Below are positions 1 to 7,800 of a DNA stretch of 22,892 bases, one piece after another. Both the position numbers and the translations under genes were made by a program. The notes beneath the pieces were generated by a model. The model was not told the origin of the DNA and did not search any database. It worked only from the letters and a program-made list of their open reading frames with translations. Origin of the DNA: CAZVFE01 sp964626405 (GTDB lineage Bacteria > Bacteroidota > Bacteroidia > Cytophagales > Spirosomataceae); the NCBI GenBank assembly GCA_964626405.1, contig CAZVFE010000026.1:1-22892 (forward strand), in the 5' to 3' direction. Position 1 is the first letter of the stretch. Every line of letters starts with the position of its first letter.

Positions 1-91
1 ATTTTATTGCTCTAAGAGTTCTTAATCTATCCTGATCTTTTGCTCTCATAGCATCCTTTATTCCTTCTTCAATTTTTAATTTTAAACTCAT
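1..91 (-). CDS. yqeY: GatB/YqeY-domain protein, N-terminal 30 residues (cut by window edge)
   Basis: The minus strand from the ATG at 89-91 to the window edge encodes a lysine-rich N-terminus beginning MSLKLKIEEGIKDAMRAKD, followed by a segment ending RLRTLRAIK. This pattern is typical of YqeY proteins, which resemble the tRNA-binding tail domain of the GatB amidotransferase subunit. Its role in the cell is not firmly established. The start is well supported: the ATG overlaps the TGA of the upstream GH3 gene in an ATGA junction, so it is probably translationally coupled as the last visible gene of the operon. Only 30 codons are present, so the assignment rests on the N-terminus and the family's typical opening sequence. 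Confidence 0.8.
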   Translation of the reverse strand, partial: MSLKLKIEEGIKDAMRAKDQDRLRTLRAIK

Positions 92-1608
92 TTCTTAAAT
101 ATTTTTAATAATTGGTCAATAAATTCTCTATTATTTGATAAACGCGGAACCTTATTTTGGCCTCCTAGTTTGCCTCTATCATCCATCCATTTATAAAAGG
201 TTCCTTTAGGTGCCTTATGAATAATTGGTGTTTTCAAAACCATATCATAAGACCGTTTGGCATCATAATCTGAGTTCAATTCTCTTAATTTTTCATCCAA
301 AATCTTAGAGAATAAGTCAAAATCATTCGGGGGAGTTTCAAATTCTATAATCCATTCATGGCAACCTTGTTTATTCCCCTCCATATAACAAGGTGCAGCA
401 GAATATTCTTTTAGTCTTGCACCTGTATTTAAACATGCAAAGGTAATAGCATTATCTGCATTTTCAATAATTAATTCCTCTCCAAATGCATTGATAAAAT
501 GCTTGGTTCTTCCAGAAATTTTAATTCTATAGGGACTTAAAGAGGTAAATCGGATGGTATCTCCAATTTTATATCTCCATAAACCTGCATTGGTACTAAT
601 TATCAATGCATAATTTTTATATAATTCTACTTCTTGTAAAGGTATTGCTTCGGCTAATTCATTTCCATATTCATCCATTGGGATAAACTCATAAAATATC
701 CCATAATCTAACATCAATAATAATTCATCGCTTTTTGAAAGGTCATCTTGAATACCAAAAAATCCCTCAGATGCATTATAAATTTCAAGGTAAGATATTT
801 CCGGATTAGGGAATATCTGCTTTTGAAATAATTCCCTATATGGACCAAATGCAACGGCTCCATGTATCATAAATTCAAAATTTGGCCAAACTTCTAAAAT
901 ATTATTGGCCCCAGTAATTTCTAAAATCTTTTCAATCAAAACGATTGTCCAGGTAGGTACTCCCAATATACTTGTAACATTTTCTTTAGATGTTACTTCT
1001 GCCATTTTTTGAATTTTCAAATCCCAATCATTCATTAAAGCCACATCCAAGGAAGGAGTTCGAATTAATTGAGCCCAAATGGGTAGGTTTTTCATAATAA
1101 CCGCAGAAACATCGCCATACATCGAATGAGAATTCAGTGGATTAGTATCTAAACTTCCTCCAATAGACAGGCCTTTTCCGTCAAATACCTTAGATTCTGG
1201 TTTGGCATTTACCAAAATAGTTAACATATCTTTTCCTCCAAGCATATGGCATTCTGCAAGAGATTCCCTAGAAACAGGAATGAATTTTGATCGTGCGTTC
1301 GTAGTACCGGAAGATTTGGAGAAATAGGTAATTGGGCTAGACCAAAGAATATTTTGTTCGCCAGCCATCATTCTTTCAATATAAGGAAATAATTCCTCAT
1401 AAGTAGAAATTGGAACCCGTTCTTTAAACGTCTGATAATTTTGGATGGAAGCATAATCATATTTTTTGCCCCATTCGGTTGGAGATGCAGATTCAATTAA
1501 TTCTGAAAAAACATTTTGCTGCAGTATTAATGGCTTTTCGTATATCGCCTCAATACGTGGCATTCTTCTTTTTAATATCCAAGAAAGTGTATCTGCAATA
1601 AATGTCAT
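88..1608 (-). CDS. GH3-family acyl-acid amido synthetase
   Basis: A 506-residue cytosolic protein of the GH3 branch of the adenylate-forming (ANL) superfamily. Plant members use ATP to adenylate acids such as indole-acetate or jasmonate and join them to amino acids. Bacterial substrates are mostly unknown. Visible motifs are the phosphate-binding SSGTT at residues 99-103, the adenine-site YNASEG at 277-282, WRYKIGD at 344-350 and the hinge-region GRTKHFINAFGE at 366-377. Length and motif order fit an intact enzyme. It starts one base after the GDPD stop codon and ends with an ATGA overlap into yqeY, so it is co-transcribed. Nothing in the sequence identifies the acyl substrate, and a plant-like auxin role should not be assumed. 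Confidence 0.88.
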   Translation of the reverse strand: MTFIADTLSWILKRRMPRIEAIYEKPLILQQNVFSELIESASPTEWGKKYDYASIQNYQTFKERVPISTYEELFPYIERMMAGEQNILWSSPITYFSKSSGTTNARSKFIPVSRESLAECHMLGGKDMLTILVNAKPESKVFDGKGLSIGGSLDTNPLNSHSMYGDVSAVIMKNLPIWAQLIRTPSLDVALMNDWDLKIQKMAEVTSKENVTSILGVPTWTIVLIEKILEITGANNILEVWPNFEFMIHGAVAFGPYRELFQKQIFPNPEISYLEIYNASEGFFGIQDDLSKSDELLLMLDYGIFYEFIPMDEYGNELAEAIPLQEVELYKNYALIISTNAGLWRYKIGDTIRFTSLSPYRIKISGRTKHFINAFGEELIIENADNAITFACLNTGARLKEYSAAPCYMEGNKQGCHEWIIEFETPPNDFDLFSKILDEKLRELNSDYDAKRSYDMVLKTPIIHKAPKGTFYKWMDDRGKLGGQNKVPRLSNNREFIDQLLKIFKK

Positions 1609-1609
1609 T

Positions 1610-2497
1610 TTATAAAAACTCTTTTGCCCTATTCGGGTAATCCGTTATTACCGCATCCACTCCCCAATTCAAATATTGTTTTATTAATTCCGCTTCATTT
1701 ATCGTCCATGGAACAACTTTCATTCCTAATTTATGACAATTTTGAATGGTTGATTTATCTAAAAGTTTATAATAAGGGCTAAAAGTATCCGGCAAAAATC
1801 CTAGGGCTTCAATGGTTTGTTCCGGACTCATGTCCTCTACCAAAGCAGATAGTTCCACTTTAGGATAATGTTTGTTTTGAATAGCGGTATGCCAAAATTT
1901 TAAAACGTTGAAATCAAAACTTTGTAAAATAATAAAGGAAGGGTCGACATTCTCAAATATTATTTTTGAAACTAAATCTGAAAATTCTTCGATATTTCCT
2001 GGTTGAGAAACTCCATATTCCTGTTCCTCTGATTTGATTTCAATATTATAATAAATTGGTTTGCCTGTTTTTTTTCGATAGGCCTCTCCCAAAGCCAAAA
2101 CTTCTTTTAATAAAGGCTTATAGGTTTTCGTTTTTATTTGGTCTGGGAAAAGAGGATTTCCCATGGAACCTGAATCAAATTCTTTAATTTCACTATAATT
2201 CATTTTGTATAAATTATAGTCCAACATCTCTTGTTTTGAAACCCCTTCGCCATTCGGTTTAATGCAAAACAGTGAATTCATATAGGGCTCATGGCTCACA
2301 ACTACTTGCTTATCTTTGGAAATTACTACATCCATTTCCAAAATTTGTACACCTAATTTTAATGCCTCCTCAAAGGCTATAAGGGTATTTTCTGGATATT
2401 TTCCTCTAAAACCTCTATGACCTTCAATTTTAATATCTTGTGACATGCCATTAAAAAATAAAATTATACTAAATATTAAGAGAAATAGCTTTTTCAT
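1610..2497 (-). CDS. Secreted glycerophosphodiester phosphodiesterase (GDPD)
   Basis: A 295-residue protein with a hydrophobic signal peptide (about residues 1-20, ending GMSQ), so it is probably periplasmic or surface exposed. GDPD enzymes hydrolyse glycerophosphodiesters released from phospholipids to glycerol-3-phosphate and an alcohol. The core active site is present: HRG at 27-29, ENT at 36-38, the metal-binding pair E54 and D56 in LEMDVV, and H69 in SHEP. Near the C-terminus, VVPWTIN and DAVITDYP match the usual closing strands of this TIM barrel. The start overlaps the DUF4296 stop (ATGA), and the stop lies one base before the GH3 start. The gene is complete and typical of the large Bacteroidota form. 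The exact head-group specificity cannot be read from the sequence. Confidence 0.93.
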   Translation of the reverse strand: MKKLFLLIFSIILFFNGMSQDIKIEGHRGFRGKYPENTLIAFEEALKLGVQILEMDVVISKDKQVVVSHEPYMNSLFCIKPNGEGVSKQEMLDYNLYKMNYSEIKEFDSGSMGNPLFPDQIKTKTYKPLLKEVLALGEAYRKKTGKPIYYNIEIKSEEQEYGVSQPGNIEEFSDLVSKIIFENVDPSFIILQSFDFNVLKFWHTAIQNKHYPKVELSALVEDMSPEQTIEALGFLPDTFSPYYKLLDKSTIQNCHKLGMKVVPWTINEAELIKQYLNWGVDAVITDYPNRAKEFL

Positions 2498-2868
2498 TCC
2501 ATTCTTTGCGTTTTAAATTCTGGTTTAATGGCTTTTAATCTAGCATAAACTTCTGAATAGATTCTGTTATAATCATCCGGATAGCGGACATAATTTTTTA
2601 AAACAGTATTAAAACTAGTAGAATCCACATTATGTCTAAGATATACGTCTTTTTCAAATTGCTTGAATAAGACAATGGAGGAATCCAAATCTCGAAAATG
2701 TAAATCATCCACAAAAACTTCTGCCTTGTGTAAATCTACCAAGATTTCTATTACCTTTTCTTCTGTCATTCCTTTTCTATCTATATTCTGAATACAAGAA
2801 TTTAAAGTTAAAATTCCGAAAAATAGAAAAGTATGAATAATAAAAGCTTTCTGCTTCCTAAATATCAT
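2494..2868 (-). CDS. DUF4296-domain lipoprotein
   Basis: A 124-residue protein with a signal sequence and a lipobox LNSC (C25), predicting a lipid-anchored envelope protein. The rest resembles DUF4296, a short helical domain of unknown function restricted largely to Bacteroidota. Features seen are the opening MTEEKVIEILVDLHKAEVF, a central stretch on ligand-like residues FEKDVYLRHNVD, and the YYP-like segment KNYVRYPDDYNRIYSEVYARL. It is the first gene of the four-gene minus-strand operon and lies directly behind a promoter-like element at 2887-2894. No function can be assigned. Because it heads an operon with a secreted phosphodiesterase, an envelope-lipid setting is plausible but is inference. 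Confidence 0.8.
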   Translation of the reverse strand: MIFRKQKAFIIHTFLFFGILTLNSCIQNIDRKGMTEEKVIEILVDLHKAEVFVDDLHFRDLDSSIVLFKQFEKDVYLRHNVDSTSFNTVLKNYVRYPDDYNRIYSEVYARLKAIKPEFKTQRME

Positions 2869-2886
2869 AAGTATTTATAAATTAAT

Positions 2887-2894
2887 CAAAAATA
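2887..2894 (-). promoter_or_regulatory. Probable -7 element TATTTTTG upstream of the DUF4296 operon
   Basis: On the minus strand the sequence reads TATTTTTG, matching the Bacteroidota -7 consensus TAnnTTTG. It lies about 18 bases before the DUF4296 start codon, leaving a very short leader. A clear -33 TTG at the normal spacing is not visible, so the call is tentative. Confidence 0.45.
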
Positions 2895-2931
2895 GGTATT
2901 TTAGAGGAAATTTCTCTGAATTTTCAAAAAA

Positions 2932-3816
2932 ATGGATATTAAATCCTTCATTAAAAAAGCCAATCAAATTGAAATTAAGGTCCGCACGGCCATTAATTCA
3001 AAAATGCATGGCAATTTTAAATCCGTTTTCAAGGGATCAGGTTTAGATTTTAAAAACCTCAGGTTATATCAATATGGAGATGATATTCGTCATATTGATT
3101 GGAATACTACTGCGAAAGGGCATGGTACTTTTATTAAATTGTATACAGAAGAAAAGGAACAATCTGTATTTTTTTTAGTGGACTCAAGCGCGTCCCAATT
3201 GGTAGGTTCTAAATCAAAGAGAAAATTAGATACGGCAAAAGAAATCATGGCTGTATTAACGATTGCAGGTATAAATGGAGGCAGCCAAATAGGCGCTTGT
3301 TTTTATTCTGATAAAAAGGATTTATTAATTTCTCCTCAAGGTGGACAAAAAAATCTTTATAAAATTTTAGGAGAAGTTGCCAATTTTGAAGCAGGAGAAA
3401 ATGGCACTAACCTTAAAGATGGATTAAAATTTATTTTAAACTTATTAAAAAAGAAAAGTTTAATCATCATTATTTCAGATTTTTTAGACAAAGATTATGA
3501 AGACTTGCTAACAGCCGCAAAAAAGAAACATGATTTAATTTTAATTCAAGTTTTAGATAAAAAAGAATTAAATTTTCCGAAGGTGGGTCTCGTACCGATA
3601 AGAGATATTGAACGAGATGATTTACAATGGGTAAATACAAATTCAAAAAAGTTTAGAGATTGGCTAAAAGAAGAAATAGAAATAAAAAAAGATTCACTTC
3701 AGCGGCTTTGTAAAAAATTAGAAATTAATTACTTGGAAATAGAAACTGGCCAAAATATTATTGGGCCTTTGGTAGGTTTATTCAATACAAGAAATAAATA
3801 TGGATCAAAATCTTAA
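2932..3816 (+). CDS. DUF58-domain protein (vWA-like, MoxR/Bat-type operon)
   Basis: A 294-residue soluble protein of the DUF58 family, often found with MoxR AAA+ ATPases and proposed to help assemble or activate protein complexes. The family signature GDDIRHIDWNTTAK is at residues 49-62. It is followed by a von Willebrand A-like fold with a metal-site motif DSSAS at 84-88, GTNL near 158-161 and ISDFLD at 181-186. Length and motifs are normal. It overlaps the next gene by 17 bases and heads the DUF58, BatD-like and BatA cluster. A moxR gene, usually directly upstream, is absent: the divergent DUF4296 gene starts only 63 bases away. The start ATG is the first plausible one after that gap. No strong promoter matching TAnnTTTG was found; TATTTTAG at 2897-2904 is the closest. 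Confidence 0.9.
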   Translation: MDIKSFIKKANQIEIKVRTAINSKMHGNFKSVFKGSGLDFKNLRLYQYGDDIRHIDWNTTAKGHGTFIKLYTEEKEQSVFFLVDSSASQLVGSKSKRKLDTAKEIMAVLTIAGINGGSQIGACFYSDKKDLLISPQGGQKNLYKILGEVANFEAGENGTNLKDGLKFILNLLKKKSLIIIISDFLDKDYEDLLTAAKKKHDLILIQVLDKKELNFPKVGLVPIRDIERDDLQWVNTNSKKFRDWLKEEIEIKKDSLQRLCKKLEINYLEIETGQNIIGPLVGLFNTRNKYGSKS

Positions 3817-4645
3817 ATTAAACCATTATTTTCTTGAAAAATCAACTACAGTGGGTAATGACATCCACTATATTCTTACCATTGACCACCCCCAAAATCT
3901 TAATTTATTTCTTCCAAAAACGAAAAATTTCTTAGGTGATTTTGAAATTACTAAAAAATCTTATTTTCCTACAAAAACCAATGATAAGGGAATCAGCAAA
4001 GATTCTATCATTTATACCTTAAAATTGTTTTCAAACAAAGAGGTAAATTGGCTTGAAATTCCAATTTACAGTTCAAATGGAATAGATTGTACCAAAGTAG
4101 AGGTAATACGCGATTCGATTCTTTTAAAATCGTCCTTAAAGGGGGAGGAGTTTCAGTTGGAAAAATATTATCAAACTTTGGAAATAGAACCGCTTCCAAC
4201 AAAATATAATTATGCCAAAATCCTAGGAATTGGCATTACTGTTTTAATTAGTGCATTAATTATTTATTCATTACTCAAAAAACCTATTCAGAAAAATTTA
4301 AATTTATTTTACTGGTGGCGAGAAAACCGAAAATTCAAGAAAAATTTTGAGAGAGAGCTAGATTTAATTAAGACCAAAGAAAATAAATCCGAGTTAATTG
4401 GAAAGATCTTTTTAGGTTGGAAGGAATATTTGGAAAAAGTAGGTAATTTACCCATTACTACCTATACCTCTAAAGAGATAATTGAAGAACTACGGTTAAA
4501 AAAACGCAAGAAAAATTTGAATAATATTGATGCTGCCATTTATGGTTCAATTTTTAATGAAAACTGTTTAAACGACCTGTCTTTTTTATTTGAAATTTCA
4601 CAAGAATGGTATCAGAAAAAAATTCAAGAAATTAAAGAAAAATAA
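3800..4645 (+). CDS. Single-pass membrane protein, BatD/DUF4381-like, of the Bat operon
   Basis: A 281-residue protein without a sharp family match from reading alone. Residues 1-135 are beta-rich and end with an EIEPLPT segment. A single membrane helix spans about 139-158. A strongly basic cytoplasmic start (RENRKFKKNFERE) then leads into a helical tail with WKEYLEKVG and TTYTSKEIIEELR, resembling the cytoplasmic end of BatD or DUF4381 proteins. Charge distribution predicts N-terminus outside, yet no signal peptide is present, and an in-frame stop at 3773-3775 rules out an upstream start. It lies between DUF58 (17-base overlap) and BatA (4 bases), the place where Bacteroidota Bat operons often carry such a protein. 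Probable role: partner of BatA in the membrane (inference). Confidence 0.7.
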   Translation: MDQNLKLNHYFLEKSTTVGNDIHYILTIDHPQNLNLFLPKTKNFLGDFEITKKSYFPTKTNDKGISKDSIIYTLKLFSNKEVNWLEIPIYSSNGIDCTKVEVIRDSILLKSSLKGEEFQLEKYYQTLEIEPLPTKYNYAKILGIGITVLISALIIYSLLKKPIQKNLNLFYWWRENRKFKKNFERELDLIKTKENKSELIGKIFLGWKEYLEKVGNLPITTYTSKEIIEELRLKKRKKNLNNIDAAIYGSIFNENCLNDLSFLFEISQEWYQKKIQEIKEK

Positions 4646-4649
4646 ATCC

Positions 4650-5642
4650 ATGGGAATTCAGCTAAATATTCTTTCTGGAATTTTTGAAAACTTCAATATT
4701 ATAAGTTTTGAATATCCCTATTTATTGTATTTAACTATTCCTGTCATTTTGTTTTTCTTCCTAAAAATTCAAAAGAAAAAACAGAAAAAATTAAGCTTAA
4801 ATTATAGTTTTTCTAGACCAGTCCCGAAAAGTCCGATTTTAAATTTTATCTTTTTAATCAGTCCAATTTTACAATTAATAACGGTATTATCTTTGATATT
4901 GGCTTTGTCTAGGCCTTTTAAAACGATTTATCATGAAAAAATTGAACGAGAAGGGATAGATATCATGATAGGCTTAGACATATCTGTTTCAATGAACGAA
5001 AATGATTTTAGTCCTACCAGGTTAGAGGTGGCCAAAAACTTAGCAAAGGAATTTATTTTAAAGAGAAAAAATGATAAAATCGGCCTAATTGCCTTTGCGG
5101 GGGAACCCTATCTGGTAAGTGCACTTACTATGGATACGAGCTATTTATTTGAATCTATTAGAAATTTAAAAATTGGTTTGATTAAAGAGGAAGGAACGGC
5201 CATTGGAGATGCCATGGGGATGTGTTTGAATCAATTACGTAAAGAAGGAGATAAGCAGAAAATTGGAATTCTCATTTCTGATGGAAATAATACCGTTGGT
5301 AATTTGGATCCATCCATTTCCTCTGATTTATCCAATTATTTTAATACGAAATTTTATACTATTGCAGTTGGAAGTTACGAAGCAAAATTCGACCAAGTAG
5401 ACGAAAGTACCTTGTCTTTAATTGCACAAACAACGCAAGGAAAATTTTTTAGAGCTAAGGATGAAAATTCCTTAGAATCTATTTTTAATGAAATTGATCA
5501 ATTGGAAAAAAGGCAAACAGAAATTGTTCAATGGGAGGAAAAAATAAACTTAGGAGATAATTTCATTATACTTTCCTTTGTTTGTTTTATTATCTTTATA
5601 ACTTTAAAAATTAGTCCATTTGGAACCATATTAATCGACTAA
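4650..5642 (+). CDS. batA: BatA-like von Willebrand A membrane protein
   Basis: A 330-residue protein of the BatA type, named for the Bacteroides aerotolerance operon. An N-terminal membrane pair (about residues 22-40 and 64-88) is followed by a vWA domain with a full MIDAS metal site: DISVS at 110-114, the threonine in EGTAIGDA near 183, and SDGNN at 210-214. One more membrane helix lies near the C-terminus. A longer reading frame opens at 4590, but those 20 extra residues lie inside the upstream gene and are all lysine-rich. The ATG at 4650, four bases after that gene's stop, gives the normal family N-terminus. It is coupled to ispE, whose ATG follows after one base. BatB, BatC and a classical BatD do not follow. 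Confidence 0.88.
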   Translation: MGIQLNILSGIFENFNIISFEYPYLLYLTIPVILFFFLKIQKKKQKKLSLNYSFSRPVPKSPILNFIFLISPILQLITVLSLILALSRPFKTIYHEKIEREGIDIMIGLDISVSMNENDFSPTRLEVAKNLAKEFILKRKNDKIGLIAFAGEPYLVSALTMDTSYLFESIRNLKIGLIKEEGTAIGDAMGMCLNQLRKEGDKQKIGILISDGNNTVGNLDPSISSDLSNYFNTKFYTIAVGSYEAKFDQVDESTLSLIAQTTQGKFFRAKDENSLESIFNEIDQLEKRQTEIVQWEEKINLGDNFIILSFVCFIIFITLKISPFGTILID

Positions 5643-5643
5643 A

Positions 5644-6456
5644 ATGATTCTATTTCCTAATGCAAAAATCAATCTAGGATTAAATATTCTTCGCAAGAGG
5701 GAAGACGGTTTTCATGATTTAGAAACTATTTTTTACCCGATAAACTGGAATGATATCCTTGAAATTCATGAAAGTGACCATTTAGAATTTATTTCAACAG
5801 GATTAGAGATAAAAGGAGATCCGGAAGATAATTTATGTTTAAAAGCCTATAGATTAATTCAAAAGGATTTTGGCATTGGTAATGTGAGAATACATTTACA
5901 TAAAAACATTCCGATGGGAGCGGGTTTGGGGGGAGGCTCAGCCGATGCAAGTTTTACCTTAATTGGCTTAAATGAATTATTCCAGTTAAATTTATCTGAA
6001 ACTGCATTGTTAAAATATGCGGAAATATTAGGAAGTGATTGTGCATTTTTTATAAAGAATAAACCTTGTTTGGGTTCTGAAAGAGGCAATATTTTAGAAG
6101 AAATACCTGTTAGTTTAAAAGAGTATCATATCGTTTTAGTTTATCCTAATGTCTTAATATCTACTCAAAAAGCCTATTCAGGCGTCATTCCAAAAATACC
6201 AAAAACATCTCTTAAGGCCCGTATCGTTGAACAAGTAGAAACTTGGGAGTTTTCCATCGAGAATGATTTTGAAATATCTATTTTCCAGGATTTTCCAGAA
6301 TTGAAAAAAATAAAAGAAATTTTATATGACAATGGAGCGGTTTATGCTGCCATGAGTGGTTCCGGGTCAACCATGTTTGGTATATTCAAATCAAACCCCA
6401 ATTTGAAAGAAAAATTCCCTAATTATGTTTATTTTGAAACTATTTTAACCCATTAA
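5644..6456 (+). CDS. ispE: 4-diphosphocytidyl-2-C-methyl-D-erythritol kinase
   Basis: A 270-residue GHMP-family kinase of the MEP (non-mevalonate) isoprenoid pathway. It phosphorylates CDP-methylerythritol at the 2-hydroxyl using ATP, in the cytosol. The three GHMP signatures are present: PNAKINLGL at residues 5-13 with catalytic lysine K8, the ATP loop PMGAGLGGGSADAS at 90-103, and MSGSGSTMFG at 237-246. The catalytic aspartate is D132 in GSDCAFF. Length is close to the family norm. It starts one base after batA and is probably co-translated with it, a purely positional link with no known functional meaning. Its presence implies that the organism makes isoprenoids by the MEP route. Confidence 0.96.
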   Translation: MILFPNAKINLGLNILRKREDGFHDLETIFYPINWNDILEIHESDHLEFISTGLEIKGDPEDNLCLKAYRLIQKDFGIGNVRIHLHKNIPMGAGLGGGSADASFTLIGLNELFQLNLSETALLKYAEILGSDCAFFIKNKPCLGSERGNILEEIPVSLKEYHIVLVYPNVLISTQKAYSGVIPKIPKTSLKARIVEQVETWEFSIENDFEISIFQDFPELKKIKEILYDNGAVYAAMSGSGSTMFGIFKSNPNLKEKFPNYVYFETILTH

Positions 6457-6480
6457 TCGTTTGAAAAGAAAAAGAAGAAT

Positions 6481-7068
6481 ATGAATTCTGCAACTATTAC
6501 CATTTATACTGAAGCAACCCCGAATCCAAATTCAATGAAATTTGTGTTCAATTTTGAATTATTACCAGAGCAAATTAGTTTTGACTATACATCTCCGGCT
6601 GATGGTATAACCAAAGAAAAGAATTCTCCCTTGGCGGTGGCTTTATTTGGAATGGAATTTGTGGAAAGAGTGTTTATTACAAGTAATTTCATTACAATTA
6701 CAAAAAATGAAACTACTTTATGGGAGGATGAAATATTCGGAATAAAACAATTCTTAAAATCTTATTTAGAAGAAAAGAAACCTATATTCATTAATCCTGA
6801 TTTTGATTCTGAACAAGATAATGAATCGGATCCTATTATTTCAAAAATAAAAGATGCCCTAAATCAATATGTTAAGCCAGCCGTAGAGTCTGATGGGGGA
6901 GCAATCAGTTTTCATTCATTTGACCCCGAAACAGGTTTGGTAAAAGTATTACTTCAAGGATCTTGTTCTGGTTGCCCAAGTTCAACGATGACCTTAAAGG
7001 CAGGTATAGAGGCATTATTAACGCGGATGATACCAGAGGTAAAAGAAGTAGCCGCAGAAGGAGTATAA
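6481..7068 (+). CDS. Nfu-type iron-sulfur cluster scaffold/carrier
   Basis: A 195-residue protein with the two-domain architecture of mitochondrial NFU1. The N-terminal Nfu_N domain (about residues 6-92) opens with the signature TEATPNPNSMKFVFN. A short acidic linker leads to a C-terminal NifU domain (about 118-190) with the cluster-binding CxxC, GSCSGCPSS, at C162 and C165. Such proteins carry Fe4S4 clusters to client enzymes, including lipoyl synthase in other organisms. The gene follows ispE after 24 bases on the same strand. Two MEP-pathway enzymes (IspG, IspH) need Fe4S4 clusters, so the pairing with ispE is suggestive but may be chance. Its stop codon abuts the stop codon of the convergent dipeptidase gene. 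Confidence 0.93.
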   Translation: MNSATITIYTEATPNPNSMKFVFNFELLPEQISFDYTSPADGITKEKNSPLAVALFGMEFVERVFITSNFITITKNETTLWEDEIFGIKQFLKSYLEEKKPIFINPDFDSEQDNESDPIISKIKDALNQYVKPAVESDGGAISFHSFDPETGLVKVLLQGSCSGCPSSTMTLKAGIEALLTRMIPEVKEVAAEGV

Positions 7069-7758
7069 TTATTCCACTACCTTAAATTTCTTTTTAGCCA
7101 TTTCCCTTGAATAAGCATTAAAATGCCACCATTCATATTCTATTGGAGTAAAACCTGCATGCAATAAGGTATTCCTTAGAATTAATCTATTTTCATAGGC
7201 TTTTTTTGACAGAAGTCCTTTTTCCAACATTTCCTTTTCTTTTTTTGGATAGGCAATAGGATCAAATTGATCAAATCCTGCTCCCATATCTAAGGCCTTT
7301 CCATTTTCATCTGCAATGGTTAAATCAATGGCAGAACCATAATTATGAATAGAATGCTTTCTTGGATCTGCAACATATAAGGAGCGCTTTTCATCTGATA
7401 AATGACTCAATGTATTCCATAATTCCCATTGAATAGATAATGGCCTACAAGCATCATAAATCAAAAATCGATAACCAGGGTATTTCTCAGACAATTCTCT
7501 CTGAGCCTTTTTAAGCATTTTGATAACTGGTTTTTGTAAATATGCATGATTTAAACAACCATAGACATCCTTTTTCATGAAATTATTTGTAGTGGAATAG
7601 CGTAATTCAATTAATATTTCTGGAATTTCTTTTTGAACATCCATTAAACCTTGTGAAAGGATTTTTTCTTCTAAATCACAGCCTAAATTTTGGGAATTTC
7701 CATAATGAAATCCAAAAGAAAGTAAAAGAAGGAATAATTTTCTTAATTTAGTTATCAT
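7069..7758 (-). CDS. M15D family D-Ala-D-Ala dipeptidase (VanX/DdpX-like), exported
   Basis: A 229-residue zinc peptidase with an N-terminal hydrophobic signal segment (about residues 5-20). The M15 metal site is complete: SIHNYGSAID at 136-145 supplies H138 and D145, and EWWHF at 209-213 supplies the base E209 and H212. R105 in DACRP matches the conserved transition-state arginine of VanX. Family members cleave D-Ala-D-Ala. Vancomycin-type VanX enzymes work in the cytosol, but here the signal sequence predicts export, which fits peptidoglycan turnover or nutrient recovery better than glycopeptide resistance. No vanH or vanA homologue is nearby. The gene stands alone, divergent from the SpmA/SpmB fusion gene 42 bases away and convergent with the Nfu gene. 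Confidence 0.9.
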   Translation of the reverse strand: MITKLRKLFLLLLSFGFHYGNSQNLGCDLEEKILSQGLMDVQKEIPEILIELRYSTTNNFMKKDVYGCLNHAYLQKPVIKMLKKAQRELSEKYPGYRFLIYDACRPLSIQWELWNTLSHLSDEKRSLYVADPRKHSIHNYGSAIDLTIADENGKALDMGAGFDQFDPIAYPKKEKEMLEKGLLSKKAYENRLILRNTLLHAGFTPIEYEWWHFNAYSREMAKKKFKVVE

Positions 7759-7800
7759 AATTTTTACTGAAATAAAACTACAATATAAAATTATTTTCTG

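Noticed and set aside
2897..2917. A 12-base match TATTTTAGAGGA shared with 20020-20031 as a common regulatory site
   Set aside because: Repeats of this length are expected many times by chance in AT-rich DNA of this size. The flanks diverge and no pattern of position supports a shared operator.
4590..4649. The longer N-terminus for BatA starting at 4590
   Set aside because: The extra 20 residues are lysine-rich out-of-frame translation of the upstream gene. The ATG at 4650, just after that gene's stop, gives the family's normal start.
7069..7758. A vancomycin-resistance (vanHAX) function for the dipeptidase
   Set aside because: No vanH or vanA homologue is adjacent, and the protein has an export signal, unlike cytosolic VanX.
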